Shown piece after piece: positions 43,505 through 54,855 of a stretch of DNA of 64,000 bases. A model generated the notes under the pieces. It saw only the letters and a list, made by a program, of their open reading frames with translations. It searched no databases and was not told the origin of the DNA. This DNA comes from Streptomyces sp. HNM0574 (GTDB lineage Bacteria > Actinomycetota > Actinomycetes > Streptomycetales > Streptomycetaceae). Made by a program: the position numbers and the translations under genes. The stretch covers positions 124,001 through 188,000 of the forward strand of contig NZ_JAASAH010000006.1 in NCBI RefSeq assembly GCF_012726235.1, in the 5' to 3' direction. Positions within the stretch are counted from its first letter, which is position 1. The number at the start of each line of letters is the position of its first letter.

Positions 43505-45006
43505 GTGTCGGCACCGTCCGACGGCGTACCGGAACGCGGGCCCGGCACGGTAGGCGCGCGGATCACGGTCAACGGCGAGGAGACCCCGCTCGCCCCCGCC
43601 GCGCCGCACACCACGACGCTGGACTTCCTGCGCGAGCGCGGCCTCACCGGCACCAAGGAGGGCTGCGCCGAGGGGGAGTGCGGCGCCTGCTCGGTGCTGG
43701 TGGCCCGCCCCGGCGTGGACAAGCCCACCGACTGGGTGGCGGTCAACGCCTGTCTCGTCCCGGCCGCCGCGCTCGACGGCCAGGAGATCGTCACCTCGGA
43801 GGGCCTCGCCACTCCCGGTGCGGCGGGCGGGACGCCCGAACTGCACCCGGTGCAGGAGGAGATGGCCGTCCGCGGCGGCTCCCAGTGCGGGTACTGCACG
43901 CCCGGGTTCGTCTGCAGCATGGCCGCCGAGTACTACCGCCCCGGCCGCTGCGCGCACGCGGCCGACGGCACGGAGCCCGACGCCGAGCACGGTCCGAACG
44001 GATTCGACCTGCACGCGCTCAGCGGGAACCTGTGCCGCTGCACCGGGTACCGCCCGATCCGCGACGCGGCGTTCGCCGTCGGCGCGCCCGCCGACGAGGA
44101 CCCGCTGGCCCGGCGGCGCGAGCAGGCCCCGCCCGGGCCCGTCAGCACCGAGTACGCCCGCGACGGGGCCACGTTCCTGCGGCGGAGCAGCCTGGCCGCG
44201 ACGCTGGAGCTGCTGCGCGAGCGCCCGGACGCGGTGGTCGTCGCCGGCTCCACCGACTGGGGTGTGGAGGTCAACATCCGCTCCCGCAGGGCTGGTTGCG
44301 TCGTCGCCGTCGACCGGCTGCCCGAACTGCGGGAGCTGCGGACCGGTCCCGACGCCGTCGAGATCGGCGCCGCGCTGACGCTCACCGAGATCGAACGCCG
44401 CCTCGACGGCGAGGTCCCGCTGCTGGCGGAACTCTTCCCGCAGTTCGCCTCCCGGCTCATCCGCAACGGCGCGACCCTCGGCGGCAATCTCGGCACCGGC
44501 TCCCCGATCGGGGACAGCCCGCCGGTGCTGCTCGCGCTGGAGGCGTCGGTGGTGCTCGCCGGCGCCGACGGGGAGCGCGAGGTCCCGCTCGCCGAGTACT
44601 TCACCGGGTACCGGCAGAGCGTGCGCCGCCCCGGCGAGCTGATCCGCGCGGTGCGCATCCCGCGCCCGCTGTCGCGGGTCACGGCCTTCCACAAGATCGC
44701 CAAGCGGCGCTTCGACGACATCTCCAGCGTCGCCGTCGCGCTCGCGCTCGACATCGAGGACGGGGTCGTCCGCAAGGCGCGCATCGGCCTCGGCGGCGTC
44801 GCCGCCACCCCGATCCGCGCCCTCGTCGCCGAGGCGGCGCTGGAGGGCAGGCCGTGGACGGCGGACACCGCCGAAGCCGCGGCGCGGGAACTCCGCGCCG
44901 CGGGCACGCCGATGGACGATCACCGGGCCAGCGCCGCGTACCGCTCCGAGATGCTCGGCCAGAGCCTGCTGAAGCTGTACGCGCAGACCACCGAGGCGGT
45001 GTCTTC

Positions 45007-45010
<4 letters not shown>
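43505..45010 (+). CDS. xdhA: Xanthine dehydrogenase small subunit, 2Fe-2S plus FAD domains
   Basis: 501 residues from GTG 43505; the frame is open earlier but without coding character. Residues about 25-180 carry two 2Fe-2S clusters: CAEGECGACSVLVARPG (plant-type) and CGYCTPGFVCSM with CRCTGYRPI (alpha-helical type). The rest is the FAD domain (VVAGSTDWGVEVNIRSR, IRNGATLGGNLGTGSPIGDS). It passes electrons from the molybdenum subunit to NAD+. The stop overlaps the ATG of xdhB (ATGA). Translation start is the least certain point; the ribosome site is weak. Confidence 0.92.
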
Positions 45011-47379
<2,369 letters not shown>

Positions 47380-47380
47380 C

Positions 47381-48187
47381 ATGACGTGGGTCGCCGCGGT
47401 CGCGCGGTTGCGGGCACGCCGGGAGCCCGGCGTGCTGGTGACCGTCGCGGCCGTGCGCGGCCACGCCCCGCGCGACGCCGGCGCGAAACTCGTGGTGGGC
47501 CGTACCGAGGCGTGGGGCTCGATCGGCGGCGGCAACGTGGAGGCCGTGGCCATCGACCGGGCCAGGGAACTGATCGCCGCCTCCGGCGCCGGACCGGAAC
47601 TGATGGACTTCGCGCTGAACGACAAGGTGACCAACCAGCACGGCGTGCAGTGCTGCGGCGGCACGGTCTCGGTCCTGCTCGAACCCCTCGCGGTGGTACG
47701 GGCCGTGGCGGTCTTCGGCGTCGGGCACGTCGGGCTGGAACTGGCGCGCATCCTGGCCCGCCAGGACCTGGACCTCCATCTGGTCGACACCCGCGCCGAC
47801 CTCCTCACCGGGGAGCGGCTCGGCGTGCTCGACGACGCGGTGGCGCAGGTGCACGTGCACCACACACCGCTGCTGCCCGAGGAGGTGCTGGCGCAGCTGC
47901 CGCCCGGCACCCACGTCCTGATCATGACCCACGACCATGCCGAGGACGCCGCGCTCTGCGACGCCGCACTGCGCACCACCGGCCTCGGCTCCGTCGGGCT
48001 GATCGGCTCGGCGGCGAAGTGGGCCCGGTTCCGCAAGCGCCTGGCCACCGAGGGCGGCCACGACGAGGCCGTCATCGACCGGATCAAGACCCCGATCGGC
48101 CTCGCCGAGATCACCGCCAAGGACCCGGCGGCCATCGCCGTCAGCGTCGCCGCCGACCTGCTCCGCACCTTCGAGGAGGAGGGCTGA
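47381..48187 (+). CDS. xdhC: XdhC-type molybdenum cofactor insertion/sulfuration protein
   Basis: 268 residues. N-terminal XdhC/CoxI domain with ATVRGHAPR-like VAAVRGHAPRDAGAKLVV and WGSIGGGNVEAVAI, CCGG segment (HGVQCCGGTVSVLL), then a Rossmann-like C-domain (VFGVGHVGLELARILARQDL) and GLIGSAAKWARFRKRL. XdhC binds molybdenum cofactor and hands the sulfurated form to XdhB. Completes the operon; a terminator follows at once. Confidence 0.93.
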   Translation: MTWVAAVARLRARREPGVLVTVAAVRGHAPRDAGAKLVVGRTEAWGSIGGGNVEAVAIDRARELIAASGAGPELMDFALNDKVTNQHGVQCCGGTVSVLLEPLAVVRAVAVFGVGHVGLELARILARQDLDLHLVDTRADLLTGERLGVLDDAVAQVHVHHTPLLPEEVLAQLPPGTHVLIMTHDHAEDAALCDAALRTTGLGSVGLIGSAAKWARFRKRLATEGGHDEAVIDRIKTPIGLAEITAKDPAAIAVSVAADLLRTFEEEG

Positions 48188-48199
48188 GGGGGAGAGCCG

Positions 48200-48228
48200 G
48201 GCCAGGCGGCCGGAAGGGCCGCCTGGCC
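48200..48228. terminator. Bidirectional hairpin after xdhC
   Basis: Perfect 12-bp stem GGCCAGGCGGCC / GGCCGCCTGGCC with loop GGAAG, 13 bp after the xdhC stop and 8 bp from the convergent gene end. Confidence 0.9.
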
Positions 48229-48235
48229 TCCCCGC

Positions 48236-48610
48236 CTACAGATACGGCCGGGTGATCAGCTCGATGAAGTGGCCGGCGGGGTCCTTGAAGTACACGCCCC
48301 GCCCGCCGTGGCCGTGGTTGATCTCGCCGGGGCGGCGCATCTGCGGATCGGCCCAGTGCTCGACGCCCCGGTCGCACAGGCGCCGGTACGCGCGGTCGAA
48401 CAGCTCGTCGTCGAGCAGGAACGCGTAGTGCTGCATCTGGATCTCCACCGGCGGTTCGGCGAACTGCAGCAGCACGCCGTCGGCGAGCTGGACGTTGGTG
48501 AACACGCCCCAGGAGGGCGCCTCGGAGAGCTCCAGCAGCTCCCGGAAGAACAGCGCCGATTCCGCACGGTCCTCGGCGGCGATGATGGTGTGGTTGAACG
48601 TGGCTGTCAT
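48236..48610 (-). CDS. Single-domain VOC family protein
   Basis: 124 residues, the length of one VOC domain pair. Metal-site segments: FNHTIIAAEDRAESALFFRE with His, MQHYAFLLDD with His, and DPAGHFIELITRPY with Glu. Proteins with this pattern include glyoxalase/fosfomycin-resistance-like enzymes and binding proteins. The RGVYFKDPAGHFIEL ending is typical of actinobacterial members of unknown substrate. Monocistronic. Confidence 0.88.
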   Translation of the reverse strand: MTATFNHTIIAAEDRAESALFFRELLELSEAPSWGVFTNVQLADGVLLQFAEPPVEIQMQHYAFLLDDELFDRAYRRLCDRGVEHWADPQMRRPGEINHGHGGRGVYFKDPAGHFIELITRPYL

Positions 48611-48843
48611 ACGGCTGACCTCGTGTGTCGCTCGGCACGGAAGGGGACTCGCGGGGTGCGCGAGCGCCGGGAGGTCCGCGTGCCGAGGGGCGGGGGAGCG
48701 TTCTCCGCCCCCGCCGTGCGATCAGCCGCCCACCGGGTTGCCGATCCGTGCGTGGCGTGTCGCCGGTCCGGTGTTCACACCGGTGACCCTACGGCACCGG
48801 CCCGGGGGCCACAACGGAATTGCGGGCCAACCGGCCCCGTACG

Positions 48844-49383
48844 TCAGTGAGTTGCGCGCAGCGCGGCGTCCAGGGCGCTCATCAGCCGGGCGACGCGGCT
48901 CCGGCTCTGCGGGGCGAGGGGGTACCGGGACAGCACGGCGGCCAGCTCCGGTGTGGCCCGCCGCCGGGCCTGTTCGACGAGCCGGTCACCGACCGCGGGA
49001 TCGCCGCCCGCGCGCAGTTCGCCGATGCGGGCGGCACTCGCGGCGGCCCGCAGGATGTGCCCGACCTGGGTGGCCCGCGCGATCGGGTGCAGATACGCGG
49101 CGGAGGCGGCGTCCCCGGCCGACCGCGCCGCGAGCCCGGCCACCTCACCGCCCGCCTCCCGCGCGGCCCGGTGCGCCTCCAGCGAGGCCGTGCGCTGCAA
49201 CGTCGTCCGCCGCGCGCCGTGCACGAACTCCCAGGCCGCGTCGAGGGCCGCACGCGGGCGCGGGTCCCCGGGCACGGCCTCCTCGAACACCGGCAGGACC
49301 TCCTGGGCGCTCTCGGCCGCGAAGCGGGCCACGGTGCGCAGCTCGTCCATGGTCAGCTCGAAATCACCGGAGACCGTACTCAT
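48844..49383 (-). CDS. Imm5-like putative immunity protein
   Basis: 179 residues from ATG 49383; longer frames upstream lack support. All-helical, Ala-rich repeats (AAWEFVHGARRTTLQRTASL, AARSAGDAASAAYLHPIARA, ASAAARIGELRAGGDPAVGD) match the Imm5 group often annotated as putative immunity protein. Members would protect against a toxin delivered by contact systems. No toxin is adjacent, so an orphan immunity gene or a different role is possible. The stretch 48611-48843 between this gene and the VOC gene holds no gene. Confidence 0.75.
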   Translation of the reverse strand: MSTVSGDFELTMDELRTVARFAAESAQEVLPVFEEAVPGDPRPRAALDAAWEFVHGARRTTLQRTASLEAHRAAREAGGEVAGLAARSAGDAASAAYLHPIARATQVGHILRAAASAARIGELRAGGDPAVGDRLVEQARRRATPELAAVLSRYPLAPQSRSRVARLMSALDAALRATH

Positions 49384-49482
49384 GGCCCCGATCCTGCCAC
49401 CGACGCCCCCGGCGCTGTCGGTACCCGCCGCTAGACTCCCCAACTCCAGTGTTCACGACGGGGGTTGCGCGGAGCTTTGACC

Positions 49483-52212
49483 ATGGATCAGCTCGGGGGC
49501 GGCGGACGGGGCGACGGCACGGAGCGCCCGGAGGCGGAGAGCGGGGAGACGACCAGGACCGAAGCGGAGCATCCCGAGCTGGGCCGCCTGCTGCGCACGT
49601 ACCGTCCGGCGCGCCGCGGCCCCGCCCGGCACGCGCTGAACGTGCTCGCCCTGCTGCCCTTCTCGTTCCTGCTCCTGATCGCGGCGCTGGTCCTCCGCGA
49701 GGTCTTCGGGGTGCAGAGCTTCCTCGCGGCCGGAGCGCTGTCCGGCCTGGTGCTGCTGGCCCCGTCCGTGATCCGGATGCGACGGCACCGGAAACGGGCC
49801 CTGGGGATGCGGCTGTACGAGCACGGGCTGCTCCTCGTCGCGGCCGACGGCTCGGACGTCGTCCACCCCTGGGCGTCCACCACGCTCTTCGCGGACGGCT
49901 GGAACCGCTACAAACTGGCCACCCCCGAGGGCCTGGTGAGCACCATCGGGGCGGCGCACCGCACGCCCCTGGCCGGCGGCGAGCGGATACCCGGCCTGCG
50001 CACCCGCACGGTGGTCCGGGGCGCCCGCTTCCCCGAGGAGGCGGAGTGGGGCCCGGCGATCCGGCGGGGAGTGCGGGACGCGCAGCTGCCCTCGGCGCTC
50101 GCGACGGTCCGGGACGGCGGCGAGGTCACCTTCGGCGATCTGGTGGTGAGCCGGGAGCGGCTGAGGGTGCGGCGCCCTCGCGGCCGGGACGACTTCACCC
50201 CGTGGGCGGACGTCGACTCCGTCGGGCTCGGCAGGGACGGCTGGATCGAGATCACCTCGCGGAGCGGCGACTTCCCGTCGGCGTGCCTCAGGTCGCCGTA
50301 CCACCTGCCCGGTGCCGACGTCTTCCTCGCCCTCGCCCACCACCTCCACGAGGGGCGCGAGGCGGGGGAGCGGCCTGCCTCCAACACCCCGGATTCCGAG
50401 GACACTTCGAGCCTCGTCTCCCTCTATGTCGCCTTCGGCATCGGCGCCTGCGCGGCCTGGCGGATGGGGACGGGGGTCGAGATCGAGGACGGCTGGGACG
50501 TCCTGCTGGCGGCCCTCGTCGCGGTCCTGTCCGGAGGCATCGGCTCGGCCCTCGGGCTGGGCGTGGCCGCCGGGGTCGACATGGCGCGCGAGCTGCTCGT
50601 CGGGACGGTGCGGCGCTGGTACCGGCACCGCCGGTACCTGGCGGCCGGCGCCCTGGTGCTCGGCGCGGGCGGCCCGCTGCTGGCGCTCCTCGTCCACCTG
50701 TTCCGCGAATTCCCCGACCGGTTCGTCCCGTTGGCGGCGCTGCTCTTCTTCGGCGGCTGGACGCTGCGGCTCGCGATCCGGCGGTGCGAGGGCGCCGAGC
50801 GCCGCCTCGTGCGCCACCTCCCCGACCTGCCCGGCATCGCCCTCTTCGCCCTGGCGGCCCAGCAGCTCCTCTCGGGGGACGTGCTCACCACGGGCCTGGT
50901 CGCCGGGCTGTTCTTCCCGCTCGCCGCCTGGCTGTCCTGGCACGGCTGGCGGACCATGAAGGACGCGCCGCGCCCCTCGCTCAAGGCGGCCGCCGACCTC
51001 GTCCTCGCCGTCGAACTCGGCGTACTCCTCGTCCTGTTCACGGTGTGGCTGGCCAATCTGCTCACCCTCTCCCCGTCCCAGGTCGACGCCGTACGCGCGG
51101 TGTGGACGGCGCTCCAGGGCCTCACTGAGGTGGACTGGCAGTACTGGCTGGCGGCGTACACCGCGCTGGCCCTCGGCAGTTACGCGGTGCTGCGGTGGCC
51201 CGAGCGGACGGAGCGGCTCAGGCAGCGGCTCCGTCCGGCCCGCCTCGGCGAGGCCCGGCTGCCGCTGGGCGCCCTGGTCAACTTCGCCCGCCGGTTCGCC
51301 ACCGGCCTCAACGTCGGCCTGATGGTGGCGCTGCTGTTCGCCGTCTCGCTGGTCCCCGTGTCCGAGGGGGTGTGGCGGAAACCGGTGGCCGAACGGTACG
51401 CGCTGGAGACGCAGCGCCGGCAGCACGCCGAGGGCGCGGAGGCCGCGTACGAGGAGATCCGCGAGCACGTCACGGCGCACCCGGCGGCCGCGGCACGGCT
51501 GCGCGCCGTGGTGGAGTCCGTCGACCGGACGGCCCCTTCCGAGCCGGGCGAGCCCGTGAACCCGGCGGCGCTGGAGACGGCCCGCCAGATGGGCCGCTTC
51601 CAGGCCGGCACCCTCGACGTCGAGGAGCCGGACGCGCCGGAGCCGGAGCCCGAGACATCGGAGGACGGCCTCGGCGGGGAGCTGGAACAGCTCGACGAGG
51701 GCCAGGAGCGCACCGCCGAACGGGAGCAACGGGCCGACCGCTTCGCCGAGTTGGCCTCGCTGGCCGTCACCCGCACCTTCGACATCCCCGACCTGGGCGA
51801 CAACGGTGCCGTGCAGATCCTCAAGGAGTACTTCGGCGGCCTCGTCGAGGACGGCCCGGTGAAGCGGCTCTTCCTCCGCTGGGCCCAGCGCACGGGCCCC
51901 ACCCCGCCGGACACCCCGCCCCCGCCCGACGGCGAACGGCTCGTCCGGATCGACGTCGGACGCCTGGCCGACGAGGCGTACACCGGCACACGCGGCGCCG
52001 TGGAGCGCGCCGGCGCCGACCGCGTCGACTTCATCCTCCGCTTCGGCCTCGGCGCCACCACCGGGACCCCCTCCATGGCGGAGATCGCCGAACTGGCCAA
52101 CCAGCACCGCTACCTGCGCCACGGCACCGGCACCTGCTCCGGCTGTGTCCACCCCGACCGGGGCGGCGGCGCCGGCCCGGACGGCGGAGGCGGCGGAGGC
52201 CGCCGGGGCTGA
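49483..52212 (+). CDS. Large multi-pass membrane protein with DUF6585-like N-terminus
   Basis: 909 residues, ATG 49483 with GGAG eight bases upstream. Order: acidic head (1-50), two helices (65-110), a beta-rich soluble part with LYEHGLLLVAADGSDVVHPW (the DUF6585 pattern), then about nine hydrophobic helices (300-620), and a C-terminal cytosolic region of 280 residues with an acidic Pro-Glu repeat (EEPDAPEPEPETSEDGLGGE) and a Cys-containing end (GTCSGCVHPDRGGG). Full-length combination not recognised. No operon partner. Confidence 0.7.
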   Translation: MDQLGGGGRGDGTERPEAESGETTRTEAEHPELGRLLRTYRPARRGPARHALNVLALLPFSFLLLIAALVLREVFGVQSFLAAGALSGLVLLAPSVIRMRRHRKRALGMRLYEHGLLLVAADGSDVVHPWASTTLFADGWNRYKLATPEGLVSTIGAAHRTPLAGGERIPGLRTRTVVRGARFPEEAEWGPAIRRGVRDAQLPSALATVRDGGEVTFGDLVVSRERLRVRRPRGRDDFTPWADVDSVGLGRDGWIEITSRSGDFPSACLRSPYHLPGADVFLALAHHLHEGREAGERPASNTPDSEDTSSLVSLYVAFGIGACAAWRMGTGVEIEDGWDVLLAALVAVLSGGIGSALGLGVAAGVDMARELLVGTVRRWYRHRRYLAAGALVLGAGGPLLALLVHLFREFPDRFVPLAALLFFGGWTLRLAIRRCEGAERRLVRHLPDLPGIALFALAAQQLLSGDVLTTGLVAGLFFPLAAWLSWHGWRTMKDAPRPSLKAAADLVLAVELGVLLVLFTVWLANLLTLSPSQVDAVRAVWTALQGLTEVDWQYWLAAYTALALGSYAVLRWPERTERLRQRLRPARLGEARLPLGALVNFARRFATGLNVGLMVALLFAVSLVPVSEGVWRKPVAERYALETQRRQHAEGAEAAYEEIREHVTAHPAAAARLRAVVESVDRTAPSEPGEPVNPAALETARQMGRFQAGTLDVEEPDAPEPEPETSEDGLGGELEQLDEGQERTAEREQRADRFAELASLAVTRTFDIPDLGDNGAVQILKEYFGGLVEDGPVKRLFLRWAQRTGPTPPDTPPPPDGERLVRIDVGRLADEAYTGTRGAVERAGADRVDFILRFGLGATTGTPSMAEIAELANQHRYLRHGTGTCSGCVHPDRGGGAGPDGGGGGGRRG

Positions 52213-52296
52213 TCCGCGGGCCGCCGCGCGGGTCGGGTGGCTGTACGCGCTCCGCACGCGGCGGCGCCGTGGGGTGTCCTCAGCCGGGGACGGCGC

Positions 52297-52626
52297 TCAC
52301 GAGACGGTCAGCTTCTCGTAGCGGAACGTGACCACCTGCTGGGGCGAGTCGCCGGGCGGGTTCTGCACTTTGGTGACCACGGGAAGGTCCATCGTGTAGG
52401 TCTTGTACGGCGCGCCCTCGTGGAGAAGGACGAGGGCGACATGGGTGAACTTCAGCCCCTTGATCCAGTTGTCGAAGATCTCGGAGTGCTCCTTGCCGCG
52501 CACCACCGTCGCGGTCCTGCCCTCCGTGTCCAGGCTGACGACCTCGCTCAGCCTTTCGGCCTCCTGGCCGCCGATGTTGATGACGATGCCGCCGTCTGAC
52601 GACGGAATGCCCGGGTCGATGGACAT
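52297..52626 (-). CDS. Small beta-rich protein, faintly Hcp/tail-tube-like
   Basis: 109 residues with a GGGGGG leader. Strands alternate through GLKFTHVALVLLHEGAPYKT, YTMDLPVVTKVQNPPGDSPQ and QVVTFRYEKLTVS. The last segment resembles the C-terminal strand of Hcp and phage tail-tube proteins, though the rest is too divergent to assign. No signal peptide, no Cys. Confidence 0.55.
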   Translation of the reverse strand: MSIDPGIPSSDGGIVINIGGQEAERLSEVVSLDTEGRTATVVRGKEHSEIFDNWIKGLKFTHVALVLLHEGAPYKTYTMDLPVVTKVQNPPGDSPQQVVTFRYEKLTVS

Positions 52627-52757
52627 GTCGATCCCCCCCTGTGTGGTCGGTCGTTTCGCAAGCTGACGACGCCGATACTTCCGGGCCGCCGTGGCGATCT
52701 TGTCCCGGCCGTGTCACCTCCCTGCTACGGCCGCCTCCCGTCCGCCGGACGCCGCCC

Positions 52758-53948
52758 TCACCCCCGCAGATGCGTCCCCATCCGCAAGAACGCCTGGAGC
52801 AGCGGCGGTTGGGAGACCGCTGGGGAGACGACCTGGGAGGCGTAGTGCACGACGACCAGGTCGAGGCCGGGGGAGACGAAGAGGCGCTGGCCGTGGATGC
52901 CGCTGGCCAGGAAGGAGCCGTAGGGGTCGTTCGGTATCCACCACAGGTCGTGGTACGAGAGGGTGGCGGGCGCGTCGGCCGGTGCCGCGGGGAAGCGGAC
53001 GCGGCGCGGGCAGCAGTCGGGGACGCCGGAGACGATCGTGGAGGCCACGGCCTCGGGGACGATCTGACGGTCACCGAGCGCGCCGCCGAGCCGGATCATC
53101 TCGCCGAACCTCGCCAGGTCGCGCGCCGTGGAGCTGAATCCGCCCGAGGCGGCCTCGTTGCCGTCCGCGTCGAGCAGGTAGTACGCGTCCTCCTCGGCGC
53201 CGATCCGGGACCAGATCATCTCGGACAGCAGCGCCGAGGTGGTGGTGCCGGAGACCCGCCGCAGCACCTCGGCGAGCGCCTCGACGTTCCCGTTCTCGTA
53301 CCGGAACCCGCCGCCGGGATCGCCCGTCGCGCGTGCGGTGGCGAGGTGTTCGCGGATGGTCGCGGGACCGGTGTAGCCGTAGGGGCGCAGGCGCGGCGCG
53401 AGGACGGCGAAGTAGCGCTGCGCCTCCAGCGCCTTGTCGTACGGGCGGCCCGCGTAGCTCATCCGGGTGCCCATGTGCAGCAGGTGGTCCACCCGCGCCT
53501 CGCCGAAGGCGGTCCCGGCGAGCTCGGGGACGTAGGTGGTGACGCGGGCGCCGCGGTCGAGCCGGCCCTCGTGGGCGAGGACGGCCGCGACGAGGCCGAG
53601 GTAGGACTTGGCGGCCGAGGCGTTGAAGTGCGGGGCCCGGGGCTGGAATCCGTGCAGGTACTGCTCGTGGACGAGCCTGCCGCGGTGCAGCACGAGGAGG
53701 GCGTCGGTCTCGGCCTCGGCGAGCAGTTCGGGGAGCGTGAGCCGCTGCCCGTGCGCCCCGTCGAAGGTGAGCGCGTCGAGCCCGCCGTCCCGGGGGCCGC
53801 CGGGCAGCGGCGACGGGACGCCGGGGCCCCGCCAGACGCGACGGCTGGGGAGCAGTTCCCGGCCCGAAGTCGTGTGCCACCGTGCCCAGTCGGGGTCGGT
53901 GTAGCCGCGTGCCCAGAAGAGGTCGGCCAGGGGAGGCGTACCGGTCAT
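52758..53948 (-). CDS. Serine hydrolase of the NylB/class C beta-lactamase group
   Basis: 396 residues, GGAG leader before ATG 53948. Active-site motifs: S-x-x-K in SAAKS (Ser111, Lys114) and Y-x-N in FRYENGN; the third motif (H/K-x-G) is SGIHGQRLFV. The spacing and SAAKSYLGLVAAVLAHEGRL block match 6-aminohexanoate-dimer hydrolase-like enzymes rather than true beta-lactamases. It would hydrolyse a linear amide or ester. Promoter box TATGGT (53994-53989) lies beside a half-site of the TetR operator found at 54793. Confidence 0.85.
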   Translation of the reverse strand: MTGTPPLADLFWARGYTDPDWARWHTTSGRELLPSRRVWRGPGVPSPLPGGPRDGGLDALTFDGAHGQRLTLPELLAEAETDALLVLHRGRLVHEQYLHGFQPRAPHFNASAAKSYLGLVAAVLAHEGRLDRGARVTTYVPELAGTAFGEARVDHLLHMGTRMSYAGRPYDKALEAQRYFAVLAPRLRPYGYTGPATIREHLATARATGDPGGGFRYENGNVEALAEVLRRVSGTTTSALLSEMIWSRIGAEEDAYYLLDADGNEAASGGFSSTARDLARFGEMIRLGGALGDRQIVPEAVASTIVSGVPDCCPRRVRFPAAPADAPATLSYHDLWWIPNDPYGSFLASGIHGQRLFVSPGLDLVVVHYASQVVSPAVSQPPLLQAFLRMGTHLRG

Positions 53949-53999
53949 GTTCGCTCCGCTCGTGATCGCTGTCGCCACTGAGCGCGAAACCATACGCGA

Positions 54000-54008
54000 T
54001 GTTCAGTA
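54000..54008. promoter_or_regulatory. Half-site of the 54793-54813 operator before the NylB-like gene
   Basis: TGTTCAGTA, identical over 9 bases to one arm of the palindrome at 54793-54813, lies next to the TATGGT -10 box of the hydrolase gene. Confidence 0.55.
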
Positions 54009-54051
54009 ATTCGACCACGGCGGGTGACCGGCCCCGGGAGGGCCCCGGCGC

Positions 54052-54684
54052 TCAGGGGGCGAGGTCGAGGGCCCCGGGGGCGTCGGACGGGGTGAGGCCG
54101 GTGGCCCAGACGCGGCCGTAGACGGACAGGTCGCGCAGGTGGGCCGTGACCTCGGTGGCGCTGTACCCGGTGTCGTTCTCGACCCACCAGGTGAGCAGGC
54201 CGATGAGTTCGCCGGTCCAGGCGCGCGCGACGATGTCGAGCGGAATCCTGGGCGTGACGCCGAGTTCCCCGGTGCGCGCGCGGAACGCGGCCTCCGCGTG
54301 CCGGCAGGTGAGGTCGGTGAACTCGCGCAGCGCGCGCCCGTCGCCCTCGCCCCGCAGGATCACCCGGTACACGTCCCGCTCCTGCTCGGCGTGCTCGAAG
54401 ATGTACTTCACCGGCAGCCCCGTGAAGCCCTCGGTGTGGGCCTGGCGCACCGCGGGCAGCAGGCGTTCGCGGTCCTCGGCGAGGTCCCGCACGACGCCGA
54501 TCAGCAGGTCCTCCTTGTCGCGGTAGTGCGCGTAGAAGGTGGCGCGGCTCACGTCGGCGCGTTCGGTGATCTCCTCGACGGTGACCGTCTGGAACCCCTT
54601 GTCCAGGGCGAGTTCGACCAGGGCCCGGCGCAGTGCGGCCCGCGTCCTGCGTACCCGGCGGTCTCCGGCCGGCTTCGTCTCCAC
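54052..54684 (-). CDS. TetR-family regulator
   Basis: 210 residues from GTG 54684 (GAGGG seven bases upstream); upstream ATGs would put the promoter inside the gene. Helix-turn-helix VTVEEITERADVSRATFYAH then YRDKEDLL. The C-terminal domain resembles TetR_C_7-type sensors. It is divergent from the acyl-CoA synthetase gene and the perfect palindrome at 54793-54813 lies between them. Confidence 0.9.
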   Translation of the reverse strand: METKPAGDRRVRRTRAALRRALVELALDKGFQTVTVEEITERADVSRATFYAHYRDKEDLLIGVVRDLAEDRERLLPAVRQAHTEGFTGLPVKYIFEHAEQERDVYRVILRGEGDGRALREFTDLTCRHAEAAFRARTGELGVTPRIPLDIVARAWTGELIGLLTWWVENDTGYSATEVTAHLRDLSVYGRVWATGLTPSDAPGALDLAP

Positions 54685-54792
54685 GTCGGTTCCCTCGTTC
54701 TCGTGCTCTCCGGACCCCTCGGTCCGTCCGGCTCCTCCGGGCCGTTGACCCGAGCCTAACGCTGCCTTTACGTTGCCGGACATCATGCTTGG

Positions 54793-54813
54793 TACTGAAC
54801 ACATTGTTCAGTA
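54793..54813. promoter_or_regulatory. Perfect 9-bp inverted-repeat operator
   Basis: TACTGAACA-CAT-TGTTCAGTA: arms are perfectly complementary with a three-base spacer. It lies midway between the divergent TetR (54684) and acyl-CoA synthetase (54856) starts. A degenerate third arm follows at AACTGTTGA. Confidence 0.9.
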
Positions 54814-54855
54814 ACTGTTGAGCAGGGAACCACCCCTCAGGGAACGGGAGTTGTG

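Noticed and set aside
49453-52257. 934-codon minus-strand frame opposite the large membrane protein
   Set aside because: Composition of a shadow frame (Gly/Gln/Arg-rich, no helices), while the plus strand shows regular membrane helices and a ribosome site.
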